From the NCBI RefSeq assembly GCF_007677875.1, contig NZ_VEDO01000030.1, forward strand, positions 1 through 49,600: DNA of 49,600 bases, given 5' to 3'. The notes under the pieces were generated by a model. The model searched no databases, was not told where the DNA came from, and saw nothing but the letters and a program-made list of their open reading frames with translations. The stretch is from Variovorax boronicumulans. GTDB lineage: Bacteria > Pseudomonadota > Gammaproteobacteria > Burkholderiales > Burkholderiaceae_C. Shown piece after piece: positions 27,718-35,743 of the stretch (position 1 is its first letter; each line of letters opens with the position of its first letter). The position numbers and the translations under genes are program-made.

Positions 27718-28986
27718 ATGAACGAATCCGATCCGGCCCTGCCGTTTTCCGCCCTGGGCCTTGCGCCCGCGCTGGCGCAGGCCGCCGCCGCCCGAGGCTA
27801 CACCCAGCCCACGCCCGTGCAGGCGGCCGCCATCCCCCTGCTCCTGCAGGGCCGCGACCTGCGCGCCAGTGCACCCACGGGCTCGGGCAAGACCGCCGCC
27901 TTCGTGCTGCCGCTGCTGCAGGCCTGGATGCAGACACCGCGCCAGCAGCCGCGCCGCCTGCACACGCTGGTGCTGGTGCCCACGCGCGAGCTGGCGACGC
28001 AGGTGGCCGAGCAGGTGCAGGCCCTGGCGGCCGCGCTGCCCGAATCGCCGCGCCTGGTGCGCGCCATCGGCGGGGTTTCCATCAACCCGCAGATGCTGGC
28101 ACTGCGCGGCGGTGCCGACATCGTGGTCGCCACGCCGGGCCGCGCGCTCGATCTGGTCACGCGCCACGCGCTGCGGCTGGACGGCTTGCAAACCCTGGTG
28201 CTGGACGAGGCCGACCGGCTGCTCGACCTGGGCTTTGCCGACGAGCTGCAACTGCTGCTGCGCCGCCTGCCCGCGCAGCGTCAGACGCTGCTGTTCTCCG
28301 CCACCTTCCCGCCGGCGGTGCAGTCGCTGGCCGATGGTCTGCTGCGCGCGCCGGCCCAGGTGGAGGCGCCGGCGCAGCTGGCCGCCCTGCCCGACATCGC
28401 CCAGCGCGCCATCGTGGTCGACACCGGCCGGCGCACGCAGCTGCTGCGCCACCTGATCGCCCAGCACGGCTGGCCGCAGGTGCTGGTCTTCGTGGCCACC
28501 AAGCTGGCCTGCGAGACCGTGGCCGCCAAGCTGCGCAAGGCGGGTCTCGCGGCCGAGCCGCTGCACGGCCAGCTCAGCCAGGGCAAGCGCAGCCAGGTGC
28601 TGGCCGACTTCAAGGCCGCGCGCGTGCAGGTGATGGTGGCGACCGACCTGGCCGCGCGCGGCATCGACATCGCGCAGCTGCCGGCCGTCGTCAACTTCGA
28701 CCTGGCGCGCTCGCCCACCGAACACGTGCACCGCATCGGCCGCACCGGCCGCGCTGGCGCCAGCGGCGTGGCGCTGAGCTTCGTGCCGTCCGCGGCCGAG
28801 GCGCATTTCCGGCTCATCGAGAAGCGCCAGGGCCTGGACGTGCCGCGCGAGCAGGTGCCGGGCTTCGAGGCCACGGAAGCGGCACCGCCCGTGGTTTCCG
28901 ACCCGCAGGGCGGCGTCAAGGGCCGCCGGCCCAGCAAGAAGGACAAGCTGCGCGCGGCCGCCGCTGCCGCAACGACCAAGCCATGA
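27718..28986 (+). CDS. DEAD-box RNA helicase, RhlE-like
   Basis: This 422-residue ATP-dependent RNA helicase probably helps ribosome assembly or RNA turnover. Motifs in order: Q-motif around YTQPTPVQAAAIP, motif I APTGSGKT at 52-59, PTREL, DEAD at 163-166, SAT at 194-196, ATDLAARGID and HRIGRTGRAG at 337-346. The tail after the core is short and basic (KGRRPSKKDKLRAAA), as in RhlE-type helicases. The ATG at 27718 gives the usual short lead before the Q-motif. Its stop overlaps the start of the next small gene by 4 nt. Confidence 0.93.
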   Translation: MNESDPALPFSALGLAPALAQAAAARGYTQPTPVQAAAIPLLLQGRDLRASAPTGSGKTAAFVLPLLQAWMQTPRQQPRRLHTLVLVPTRELATQVAEQVQALAAALPESPRLVRAIGGVSINPQMLALRGGADIVVATPGRALDLVTRHALRLDGLQTLVLDEADRLLDLGFADELQLLLRRLPAQRQTLLFSATFPPAVQSLADGLLRAPAQVEAPAQLAALPDIAQRAIVVDTGRRTQLLRHLIAQHGWPQVLVFVATKLACETVAAKLRKAGLAAEPLHGQLSQGKRSQVLADFKAARVQVMVATDLAARGIDIAQLPAVVNFDLARSPTEHVHRIGRTGRAGASGVALSFVPSAAEAHFRLIEKRQGLDVPREQVPGFEATEAAPPVVSDPQGGVKGRRPSKKDKLRAAAAAATTKP

Positions 28987-29297
28987 ACCTGCAGTTCCTG
29001 CTGTTCGAGCACAGCGAAAGCGGGGACGGCACCGGCCTGTTCGAAGCCATGGCCGCCGTGCGGCCCGCGCAGGCCGCGGCCGTGCAAGCCGAGATCGCTG
29101 CCGTGCTGGAATGGGCCCAGGCGCAGTTCGGCCCGGCGGAACCCATGGAAGACGGCGGCGACTGGCACGCCGAACTGCACAGGAGCGAGGAGCCGGACGG
29201 CAGCGGCGCGCAGCGCCAGGTGTTCAGCCTGTCGCTGGCCGGCTCGGCGGCGTTCTGCGCCGCCTTCGAGCGCCAGTTCACCGACGCGCTGGCCTAA
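28983..29297 (+). CDS. Hypothetical protein coupled to the helicase
   Basis: I do not recognise this 104-residue protein. It is acidic and soluble, without signal peptide or membrane segment. It begins MNLQFLLFEHSESGDGTG and has an Ala/Gln-rich amphipathic helix (about 25-50) that could mediate packing. Its ATG overlaps the helicase stop by 4 nt, so it is made with the helicase and may be functionally linked. The much longer open frame upstream of the chosen start belongs to GC-rich shadow sequence antisense to other genes. Confidence 0.75.
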   Translation: MNLQFLLFEHSESGDGTGLFEAMAAVRPAQAAAVQAEIAAVLEWAQAQFGPAEPMEDGGDWHAELHRSEEPDGSGAQRQVFSLSLAGSAAFCAAFERQFTDALA

Positions 29298-29446
29298 GAT
29301 CGCCACCGGACCATGGCATCCGACCATGGCCCTGCCGAACGCCTGCTGGCCGGACTGCCCACCGATTCTTGGCCAACGGTCCGCAGGAGCGAGTGCAATC
29401 CGACGACACGCCGCGGCCACGCCGGACCACGGCATCCAGGACACCC

Positions 29447-29701
29447 ATGGCCGAACAGACCATCACCACCGCCATCTACAAGCTCTACCCCTCGCCGCGC
29501 AACCGCGAGCGCACGCTGTTCGCGCACGAGGTCTTCGTGCCCTACCCGTATGCGCTGGTGGATCCGCCCAGCTACGACCCGCAGGGCCGCTGGACCCTGT
29601 TCGCCGCGCACCGGCTGGCCGATGGCAAGAACGGCCAGCTCGTGACCTTCGAGCTGCAGGCCGACGCCGCGCGTTTCGAGGCACGCTTCACGCCAGACTG
29701 A
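29447..29701 (+). CDS. Hypothetical protein, 84 residues
   Basis: Not recognised. It is a small soluble protein starting MAEQTITTAIYKLYPSP, rich in aromatic residues (YPYALVDPPSYDP), with a predicted alpha/beta character and no cysteines. The ATG at 29447 fits a compact protein; upstream in-frame sequence is low-complexity. It lies 149 nt after the previous small gene on the same strand and ends 6 nt before the stop of the convergent lipoprotein-type patatin gene. The first ~150 nt upstream hold no other gene. Confidence 0.65.
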   Translation: MAEQTITTAIYKLYPSPRNRERTLFAHEVFVPYPYALVDPPSYDPQGRWTLFAAHRLADGKNGQLVTFELQADAARFEARFTPD

Positions 29702-29707
29702 GCCGGT

Positions 29708-31189
29708 TCAAGGCTGCGGCTTCGCCGCGGGCTGGCCCGTCGCCGCCGCGTTCACGTCGCGGATCTGCTGCTGCAACTTGCGGAAGGCGGCCGATTCGCG
29801 CAGCAGCTTGCCGGCCTGGGCGCGCAGCCTGTCCACCGCCTCGTCGGGCAGCACGAAGCTGGTCGGCAGCTCCATGAAGTAGCGCCGCTCGGCCGGATCG
29901 GCGATCGCGTCGAAGCTCACGTCGATGGCATCGAAGGTGATGCGCGGCACCTGCGCCTCGGCCCGCGCCTGCGTCATGCCCTCCAGGCGCTTTTGCGCGA
30001 TCTGGTAGTCGCGCCGGTTGGCCCAGCGCTGGGCGATGTCCTTGAGCAGCTCCACCGACTCGTAGGAGAAGTGGTCGATCGGCACGCTGGACGATTGCAG
30101 CAGCTGCGCCACGAAGCCGGGCGGCGTGGGGCTGCGGTCCCAGTCGGTGCTGGGTGCCGAGCGCGAGTTCACGGCGATGACCACCACGTGGCGCAGCTGG
30201 TCGAAGTCCAGCTCCTTCTGGAAGTTCGGGCTGGCTTCCATCTGCTCGAAGGCCTCGATCATGCCGCGCAGGCCCAGGTTGTCGGAGACGCCGCCATCCA
30301 CCGTGTGGATGTAGGGCCGCGCCTGGCTGTCCTGCAGCTCGCGGATATCGCGGTACCGCAGCAGCGCCCGGCCGGCGGGCCGGGCCGCGTTGTCGGCCCG
30401 CGCGACGTCCTGCACCCAGGCCGGCAGCGGCGCATTGCAGCTGCCGCCGTAGTTGCGCCAGGTCACGGGCGAGAGCACCACTGGCACGGCCGAGGAGGTG
30501 GCGGCCGCGCGCGCCAACCGGACCCCACCCAGGTCAGAGCACATCAGGTCGAAGTTGTCCTGCGAGAACTCGAAGCGCGCGCCCGTCGACAGGTCCGTCC
30601 CCGTGACAAGGGCCACCGGCGTGGCCAGGCGCTGCAGGTCGGCGAAGGTCGCGCCCTGGAACAGGATCTCGTCGTAATAGTCGGCCGCCAGCTCCGAACG
30701 CCCATAGGCGGCGCTGCCGAGTGCGCCCCAGTTGCGCGGGCTCAGCGCGCGCGAGATGAGCTCGCCCTGCACATCCCGCTTGAGGAAGCGTGGCTCGAAT
30801 TCGGTGAACAGGCGCTCGCCGTACAGCGCATAGGCCAGCGCCGTGAAGCTGCCGCCCGAGACGCCGGCGATCAGGTCCACCTCGTCGAGAAAGCGGTGGG
30901 TCTGCCCTTCCACCACGATGGGCGTGCGCCACAACTCCTCCAGCACGCCATAGGAGAACGCCGCCGCACGCGTGCCGCCGCCGGAGAACGCGAGCAGCAC
31001 CAGCGCGCGGGGGTTGTTCCCCGGCAATTTCCGCTTGAGCAGCGGCATCACGCTGTAGCCCTGGCTGGCCTGTGGCTGCGCCACGGGCGCATTCACGGGC
31101 GCCATTGCGGTGCACGCGGCCAGCGCGAAGCTGCCCGCCGCCAAGCCCAGCGGGCGCGCAAGCCGTCCGAATTCTTCCAATCGCAACAT
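29708..31189 (-). CDS. Patatin-like phospholipase, probable lipoprotein
   Basis: This 493-residue patatin is probably anchored in a membrane. A signal segment ends in the lipobox LAAC at 23-26. The oxyanion block SGGGTRAA and the elbow GVSGG with S111 follow, and the dyad aspartate is D298 in VDGGVSDNLG. A C-terminal region of about 190 residues extends beyond the dyad. I chose the ATG at 31189; an in-frame GTG at 31195 is the alternative, but AGAGGT is better spaced for the ATG. It is unrelated in layout to the other patatin at 22874 and likely acts on the cell surface or periplasmic side. Confidence 0.88.
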   Translation of the reverse strand: MLRLEEFGRLARPLGLAAGSFALAACTAMAPVNAPVAQPQASQGYSVMPLLKRKLPGNNPRALVLLAFSGGGTRAAAFSYGVLEELWRTPIVVEGQTHRFLDEVDLIAGVSGGSFTALAYALYGERLFTEFEPRFLKRDVQGELISRALSPRNWGALGSAAYGRSELAADYYDEILFQGATFADLQRLATPVALVTGTDLSTGARFEFSQDNFDLMCSDLGGVRLARAAATSSAVPVVLSPVTWRNYGGSCNAPLPAWVQDVARADNAARPAGRALLRYRDIRELQDSQARPYIHTVDGGVSDNLGLRGMIEAFEQMEASPNFQKELDFDQLRHVVVIAVNSRSAPSTDWDRSPTPPGFVAQLLQSSSVPIDHFSYESVELLKDIAQRWANRRDYQIAQKRLEGMTQARAEAQVPRITFDAIDVSFDAIADPAERRYFMELPTSFVLPDEAVDRLRAQAGKLLRESAAFRKLQQQIRDVNAAATGQPAAKPQP

Positions 31190-31256
31190 CTCCACCTCTT
31201 TTCTGCATACATGTCTTGAAAATAAAAGACACGTCCACAGAATACAGGACGGTTGG

Positions 31257-32003
31257 CTAGAGGCCCCCAGCGACCTTCAGCACGCTGCCCGTGACATAGG
31301 ACGCCTTGGCCGACAGCAGCCACACGATGGCCTCCGCGATCTCGGGCGCCTCGCCCGGCCGGCGCATCGGGATGCGCGCGGCCACGCGTTGCGGCCGGCC
31401 CGGTTCGCCGGCCGTGGCATGGATGTCGGTCAGCGTGGTGCCGGGCGACACAGCGTTCACGCGGATGCCCTCTTCGGCCAGTTCCTTGGCCAGGCCCACG
31501 GTGAACGCCTCGACCGCGGCCTTGGACGCTGCGTAGTGGACGTACTCACCCGGCGCGCCCAGCGTGGCGGCGATCGACGAGACGTTCACGACCACGCCGC
31601 CCTGCCCGGCCGCGCACCAGCGCCGCACCGCCTGCTGGGTCAGCAGCATGGTGCCCAGCACGTTGACGTCCAGCACCTGCTGCAAGGTCGCGCGCGTGGA
31701 CTGCGCAAAGCTGCCCAGCGGCCCGGTGATGCCGGCGTTGTTGACCAGCCCGCGCAGCGGCGGCAGAGTCGGCGGCAGCCGGTCCAGCAAAGACTCGGCC
31801 ACGTCCGGGTCGCCCACGTCGGCCTGCAGGCAATCGGCCTGCCCACCCGCGGCGCGGATCTGCGCGACCAGCGCCTGCGCCGCCGCCGGCTGCGTGGTGT
31901 AGGTGATGCACACGGCATGTCCGGACGCCGCGGCCAGTCTGGCCGTCGCTGCGCCGATGCCGCGGCTGCCGCCTGTGATGAGCACGGTGCCGGTCTCGTT
32001 CAT
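31257..32003 (-). CDS. SDR family oxidoreductase (FabG-like)
   Basis: This 248-residue classical SDR has TGGSRGIG at 10-17, NNAG at 88-91, catalytic serine at 142/143, Y157 and K161. The layout resembles 3-oxoacyl-ACP reductase-like enzymes and glucose/ribitol dehydrogenase-like SDRs. The C terminus ends YVTGSVLKVAGGL, a slight variant of the usual TGxxxxVDGG. It is a single gene with its own 174-nt upstream region shared with the divergent DUF2917 gene. The substrate cannot be read from the sequence. Confidence 0.88.
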   Translation of the reverse strand: MNETGTVLITGGSRGIGAATARLAAASGHAVCITYTTQPAAAQALVAQIRAAGGQADCLQADVGDPDVAESLLDRLPPTLPPLRGLVNNAGITGPLGSFAQSTRATLQQVLDVNVLGTMLLTQQAVRRWCAAGQGGVVVNVSSIAATLGAPGEYVHYAASKAAVEAFTVGLAKELAEEGIRVNAVSPGTTLTDIHATAGEPGRPQRVAARIPMRRPGEAPEIAEAIVWLLSAKASYVTGSVLKVAGGL

Positions 32004-32177
32004 GGAACTGCTCTCCTCTGCAAGGGATGGGAGCGGCCGCAGCGCCCGCTCCGTGGTGGCGACTCTAACCGCCGCCCCGGCGTCAAGACATGCGCAAGCC
32101 GCATGGCTGCAGCCCTGCCTTTGCATGCCGCGGGCCGGCGCTGCGCCACACACTGCATGCGCACTCCGGAGAACGCC

Positions 32178-32459
32178 ATGCACCAGGAATTGACATTGGA
32201 CCAAACCTGCCGCCGCCTGCACCTGCCTGCAGGCGCTGTGCTGCATTGCCACGCCGGCCAACTTTGGCTGACGCGCGAAACCCTGGCCGACGGCGGCCCC
32301 AGCCCCGACATCGTGCTGCAGCCCGGTCAGCACCACCGGGTCGAGCGGGCCGGCCCGCACTTCCTCACGCATCTGCGCGGCAGCGGCCGGCCCGTGCGTT
32401 GCAGCCTGCGGTTGCCCGTGCCCCGCTCGGCCGCGCGCGGCGTCTTCAGCTGGCGCTGA
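32178..32459 (+). CDS. DUF2917 domain protein
   Basis: This 93-residue protein resembles the DUF2917 group seen in Burkholderiales: a cupin-like run with LHCHAGQLWLTRE, then DIVLQPGQHHRV. The function of the family is unknown to me. The ATG at 32178 has a GGAG site 8 nt upstream. The last 14 nt overlap the end of the convergent LysR gene. DUF2917 genes often sit beside LysR regulators, which agrees with this arrangement, but no role is assigned. Confidence 0.72.
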   Translation: MHQELTLDQTCRRLHLPAGAVLHCHAGQLWLTRETLADGGPSPDIVLQPGQHHRVERAGPHFLTHLRGSGRPVRCSLRLPVPRSAARGVFSWR

Positions 32460-33366
32460 GAGCCGCCGTGCCGGCCGCCTCGGCGCGGACCCACTCGGCG
32501 ACGCGCTGCACATCGGCGCGCGGGGCCGGCTCGGCCTGCAGCAGCCAGAACGCGTACGGGCTGGGCCGCGAGGCTTGTCCGGCCAACAGCGCGAGCTGAC
32601 CGCCCGCCAGCAGCGGCTGCAGCAGTTCCAGCCGGCCCAGCGCCACGCCCTGCCCGGCCAGCGCGGCATGGATCACCTGGTCGTACTGGTTCAGCCGCAG
32701 CATGGGCGGGCGGGCCCGACCGCGGGCCGCGCCCGCGGCCAGCTTCCAGCCGCGCCATTGCAGCCAGGGCCGCGGATCGTCCAACTCCAATAAAGCCATG
32801 TGCGCCAGCGCGCCGGGGTCGCGCGCCGCTTCTTCCACGAGACGCGGGTGCGCCACGGGGGCCAGCGTCTCGCCGAACAACCGCACGGCGTCGGCCGGCG
32901 CATCGGCCGCGCTGCAGTAGCGCAGCGCCAGGTCGATGCCGTCGGCACGCAGGTCGCTGAGCTGGTTGCTGGCCGACAGCCGCACGTCCAGCTGCGGGTG
33001 CAGTTGCTGCAGCGCCGCCAGCCGCGGCAGCAACCACAGGCCGACCACGCCCACACTGGCCGTGACGGTGACAGGCCGGCGCTCCTCACTGCGGCGCAGC
33101 TCGCCCATCACGTCCTGCAACTGCTGCAGGGCCCCGTCGGCGCTGCGGAACAGGCGCTCGCCCTCGGGCGTGAAGGCCACCCCGCGGTGCTGGCGCAGAA
33201 ACAGCCTGCAGCCCAACTGCTCTTCCAGCTGGTTCACCTGCCGGCTCACGGCCGATTGCGTCAGGCACAGGTCGTCGGCGGCCTGCGTGATGCTCAGGCG
33301 CCGGCCGACCGCGACGAAGCCCCGGAGCAGATCCAGGGACGACAGGCGCACGAGTGGCATGGACAT
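32446..33366 (-). CDS. LysR family transcriptional regulator
   Basis: This 306-residue regulator has the N-terminal winged helix-turn-helix (about 8-60), including LSITQAADDLCLTQSAVSRQVNQLEEQLG, followed by a periplasmic-binding-like effector domain. It resembles the GcvA/AmpR branch (RLFLRQHRGVAFTPEGE). I chose the ATG at 33366; the next in-frame ATG (33360) is possible, and an upstream one (33414) would overlap the operator region. It is divergent from the MFS transporter gene with a T-N11-A dyad between them, so it probably controls the transporter. Effector unknown. Confidence 0.9.
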   Translation of the reverse strand: MSMPLVRLSSLDLLRGFVAVGRRLSITQAADDLCLTQSAVSRQVNQLEEQLGCRLFLRQHRGVAFTPEGERLFRSADGALQQLQDVMGELRRSEERRPVTVTASVGVVGLWLLPRLAALQQLHPQLDVRLSASNQLSDLRADGIDLALRYCSAADAPADAVRLFGETLAPVAHPRLVEEAARDPGALAHMALLELDDPRPWLQWRGWKLAAGAARGRARPPMLRLNQYDQVIHAALAGQGVALGRLELLQPLLAGGQLALLAGQASRPSPYAFWLLQAEPAPRADVQRVAEWVRAEAAGTAALSAS

Positions 33367-33396
33367 GGCACATTGTGCGGCCGAGGCCCCACTGGT

Positions 33397-33417
33397 GCCA
33401 TGCGCTCCCTGCATGGC
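33397..33417. promoter_or_regulatory. LysR-type operator (T-N11-A dyad)
   Basis: GCCATGC-GCTCCCT-GCATGGC is a perfect 7-bp inverted repeat with a 7-nt spacer. It includes ATGC-N7-GCAT, which meets the T-N11-A rule for LysR regulators (T at 33401, A at 33413). It lies 31 nt upstream of the LysR start and 38 nt upstream of the MFS start, in the only gap between them. Confidence 0.72.
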
Positions 33418-33454
33418 TGGCAGACCGAATCATCATTTGTGCGGAGACAGCGCC

Positions 33455-34708
33455 ATGGGTCCAATGGTCGCCATGCCATCCCTTTCCTCTCCCTCCCCCG
33501 ATCCCCGCGCCTGGTGGACCCAGGCCTGGGTCCTGGTTCTGGCCGGCGGCCTGGTCATGGGCCTGGCCCTCGGTGTGCGCCACGTGCAAGGCCTGTTCAT
33601 GCTGCCCATGACGCAGGACCGCGGCTGGACGCGCGAGACCTTCGCGTTGGCCCTGGCCGTGCAGAACCTGGTCTGGGGCCTGGCCCAGCCCTTCACCGGC
33701 ATGCTGGCCGACCGCTTCGGCGCCCCGCGCGTGGTGGCGGTGGGGCTGGTGCTCTATTCAGTGGGCCTGGCCGGCATGGCCTGGGCGCCGACGGCCATCG
33801 CGTTGGTGCTGACCAGCGGCGTGTGCATCGGCATCGCGCTGTCGGGCACGGCCTTCGGCGTGGTCTATGCGGCGCTGAGCCGGCTCGTCCCGCCCGCGCG
33901 GCGCGGCTGGGCGCTGGGCCTGGCCGGCGCAGTCGGCGGTCTCGGGCAGTTCGCGCTGGTGCCGGGCGCGCAGGGCCTGATTGCAGGCTGGGGCTGGTCG
34001 GCCGCGCTCGGTGTGCTCTCGGTCGCCGCCGCGCTGATGCTGCCGCTGGCCTGGCCGCTCGATGACCGCAGGACCGCAGCCACCGCCACGCAAGGCGAAG
34101 CCCTGCCGCTGGGCTGCGCCGTGCGCGAGGCCTTCGCCCAGCCCGGCTTCTGGCTGCTCAACCTGGGTTTTCTCGCTTGTGGCTTTCAGCTGGCCTTCAT
34201 CGCCGGCCATTTGCCGGCCTACCTGCTGGACCGCGGCCTGCGCGCCAGCGACGGCGTGGCGGCGCTGGCCATCATCGCGCTGACCAATGTGGCCGGCACC
34301 TATGCCGCCGGGCTGCTCGGTGCGCGCTGGAGCAGGAAGCGCCTGCTGGCCGGCGTCTATCTCGCGCGCAGCGCAGCCATGGCGCTGTTCCTGCTGGTGC
34401 CGCTGTCCAGTGCCAGCCTGTACGCCTTCGCCGCCGCCATGGGCTTGCTCTGGCTGGGCACGCTGCCGCTGACCAACGGCATCGTGGCCCAGGTGTTCGG
34501 CGTGCGCTACCTGGGCACCCTGTTCGGCTTCGTGTTTCTGGGCCACCAGATCGGCGGCTTTCTGGGCGTGTGGCTGGGCGGCCTGGTGTTCGAGGCCACG
34601 CGTTCCTACGAGCCGGTCTGGCTCATCGCCATGGGACTGGGCGTGCTGGCCGCCGCGCTGCACTGGCCCATCGACGAGCGGCCGTTGCTGCGCCCGGCGG
34701 CCGCGTGA
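33455..34708 (+). CDS. MFS transporter (OxlT-like)
   Basis: This 417-residue inner-membrane transporter of the major facilitator superfamily has 12 predicted segments. The cytoplasmic loop between segments 2 and 3 is GMLADRFGAPR, the family's G-x-x-x-D-R-x-G-x-R. The central loop (about 200-225) is charged. It resembles monocarboxylate/oxalate-formate antiporter-like carriers. The ATG at 33455 has GGAG 9 nt upstream. It is divergent from the LysR gene, and its stop overlaps a small downstream frame by 4 nt (GTGA). An organic anion is a reasonable substrate class. Confidence 0.88.
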   Translation: MGPMVAMPSLSSPSPDPRAWWTQAWVLVLAGGLVMGLALGVRHVQGLFMLPMTQDRGWTRETFALALAVQNLVWGLAQPFTGMLADRFGAPRVVAVGLVLYSVGLAGMAWAPTAIALVLTSGVCIGIALSGTAFGVVYAALSRLVPPARRGWALGLAGAVGGLGQFALVPGAQGLIAGWGWSAALGVLSVAAALMLPLAWPLDDRRTAATATQGEALPLGCAVREAFAQPGFWLLNLGFLACGFQLAFIAGHLPAYLLDRGLRASDGVAALAIIALTNVAGTYAAGLLGARWSRKRLLAGVYLARSAAMALFLLVPLSSASLYAFAAAMGLLWLGTLPLTNGIVAQVFGVRYLGTLFGFVFLGHQIGGFLGVWLGGLVFEATRSYEPVWLIAMGLGVLAAALHWPIDERPLLRPAAA

Positions 34709-34827
34709 AGGGGTCGGCACTGTGGGCGCTGGCCCTGGCAGGCTGCTGCGCTGCACTGGCGCCGGCGTGGCGCGACCCGGCGCTGGCCCAGGCCTGGCTC
34801 GCGCTCATCACGTTGTGCGGGGGCTGA
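34705..34827 (+). CDS. Possible small membrane protein after the MFS gene
   Basis: A 40-residue frame starts with GTG overlapping the MFS stop (GTGA) and is mostly hydrophobic (ALWALALAGCCAALAPAW and AWLALITLCGG), so one or two short membrane segments are possible. It ends directly against the stop of the convergent IclR gene. Coupling to a transporter is typical of small accessory proteins, but the frame is short and could be chance in GC-rich DNA. Confidence 0.4.
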   Translation: MKGSALWALALAGCCAALAPAWRDPALAQAWLALITLCGG

Positions 34828-35652
34828 TCACAGCTCCGCCGTGGCCCAGGCCGCCTGGATGTCGGCCGCCAGGCGCAGCAGCAGGCCGACATGGTTCTCG
34901 TCGCCCTCCTGCGCGGATCCGGCCGGTACCGGAAAGCTCACATTGAGCGCGTACAGCTCGCCACCTGGCGTGCGCAGCGGCGCCGCCACCGAGACCATGC
35001 CGGCCTGCCACTGCGCGCGGCAATACCCCTGCGCGCGCACACTGGCCAGTGCAGCCTCCACGCCGCGCTGCTGCGCCGACCAGCTGGCGCCATGGTTCTG
35101 GCGCAGGCGCGCCAGCAGCGCCCGGCGCTCGGGCACGGCCAGGCCGGCCAGGAAGGCGCAGCCCAGTGCCGTGCTGGCGATCGGGATGCGCGAGCCCGGC
35201 ACGATGCGCCGGAACATGCCCAGCCGGCTCAGCCGTACGGAATCGAGGTAGACCATTTCCAGCTGGTCGGCCACGGCCAGACCGACGTTGACGCGCCGCC
35301 CCTCGGCCAGCGAGCGCATGAGCGGCAGCGCCAGTTCCAGCGCGCGCTCGGAGGCACGGTAGACCAGGGCCAGCGTGAGGCACACCGCCGCCAGCCGGTA
35401 GCCCTGCTGCTGGTGGTCGTAGGCCAGAAAACCCGCTTCCACCAGCGAGCGCGTGAGCCGGCTCACGGTCGGGCGCGGCAGGCCTGTGCGCTCGGCCAGC
35501 TCTGCATTGCCGAGCGTGCGCCCGCCGAGCCGGAAGGCGCGCAGCAGGGCCAGCCCCCGCTCCAGCGAGTGGCTGCCCGGTGTGCTGCGCACGAAGCGGC
35601 CTGAACTGCGCGTTCGGCTGCGGGTCGATGGTTCGGAGGGCATGCGCCGCAT
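34828..35652 (-). CDS. IclR family transcriptional regulator
   Basis: This 274-residue regulator has an N-terminal winged helix (about 27-90) with LGNAELAERTGLPRPTVSRLTRSL, then the IclR GAF-like effector domain with RLSRLGMFRRIVPGSRIPIASTALG. The first ~22 residues are basic and may be disordered; a second ATG three codons in (35643) is possible. It is divergent from an operon of crotonases, CoA-transferase and a Bug receptor, with a 7-bp dyad between the genes, so it likely controls that operon. IclR proteins commonly sense aromatic or organic acids. Confidence 0.9.
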   Translation of the reverse strand: MRRMPSEPSTRSRTRSSGRFVRSTPGSHSLERGLALLRAFRLGGRTLGNAELAERTGLPRPTVSRLTRSLVEAGFLAYDHQQQGYRLAAVCLTLALVYRASERALELALPLMRSLAEGRRVNVGLAVADQLEMVYLDSVRLSRLGMFRRIVPGSRIPIASTALGCAFLAGLAVPERRALLARLRQNHGASWSAQQRGVEAALASVRAQGYCRAQWQAGMVSVAAPLRTPGGELYALNVSFPVPAGSAQEGDENHVGLLLRLAADIQAAWATAEL

Positions 35653-35656
35653 TCTG

Positions 35657-35677
35657 CAATTTCAGACTCCGAAATTG
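35657..35677. promoter_or_regulatory. Candidate IclR operator
   Basis: CAATTTC-AGACTCC-GAAATTG is a perfect 7-bp inverted repeat with a 7-nt spacer. It is AT-rich in GC-rich DNA, 5 nt from the IclR start and 67 nt upstream of the crotonase start. It could serve both autoregulation and control of the divergent operon. Confidence 0.62.
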
Positions 35678-35743
35678 TGCCGTTGCCGCAGACTGCCTGC
35701 CCCCCAATACTTCCGCCCAACCCGACGACCACGGAGACAAGGG

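Noticed and set aside
25888-28806. 972-codon open frame on the minus strand
   Set aside because: Only the last 219 codons (DUF480) match a family. The upstream part overlaps the helicase and dehydrogenase genes in other frames.
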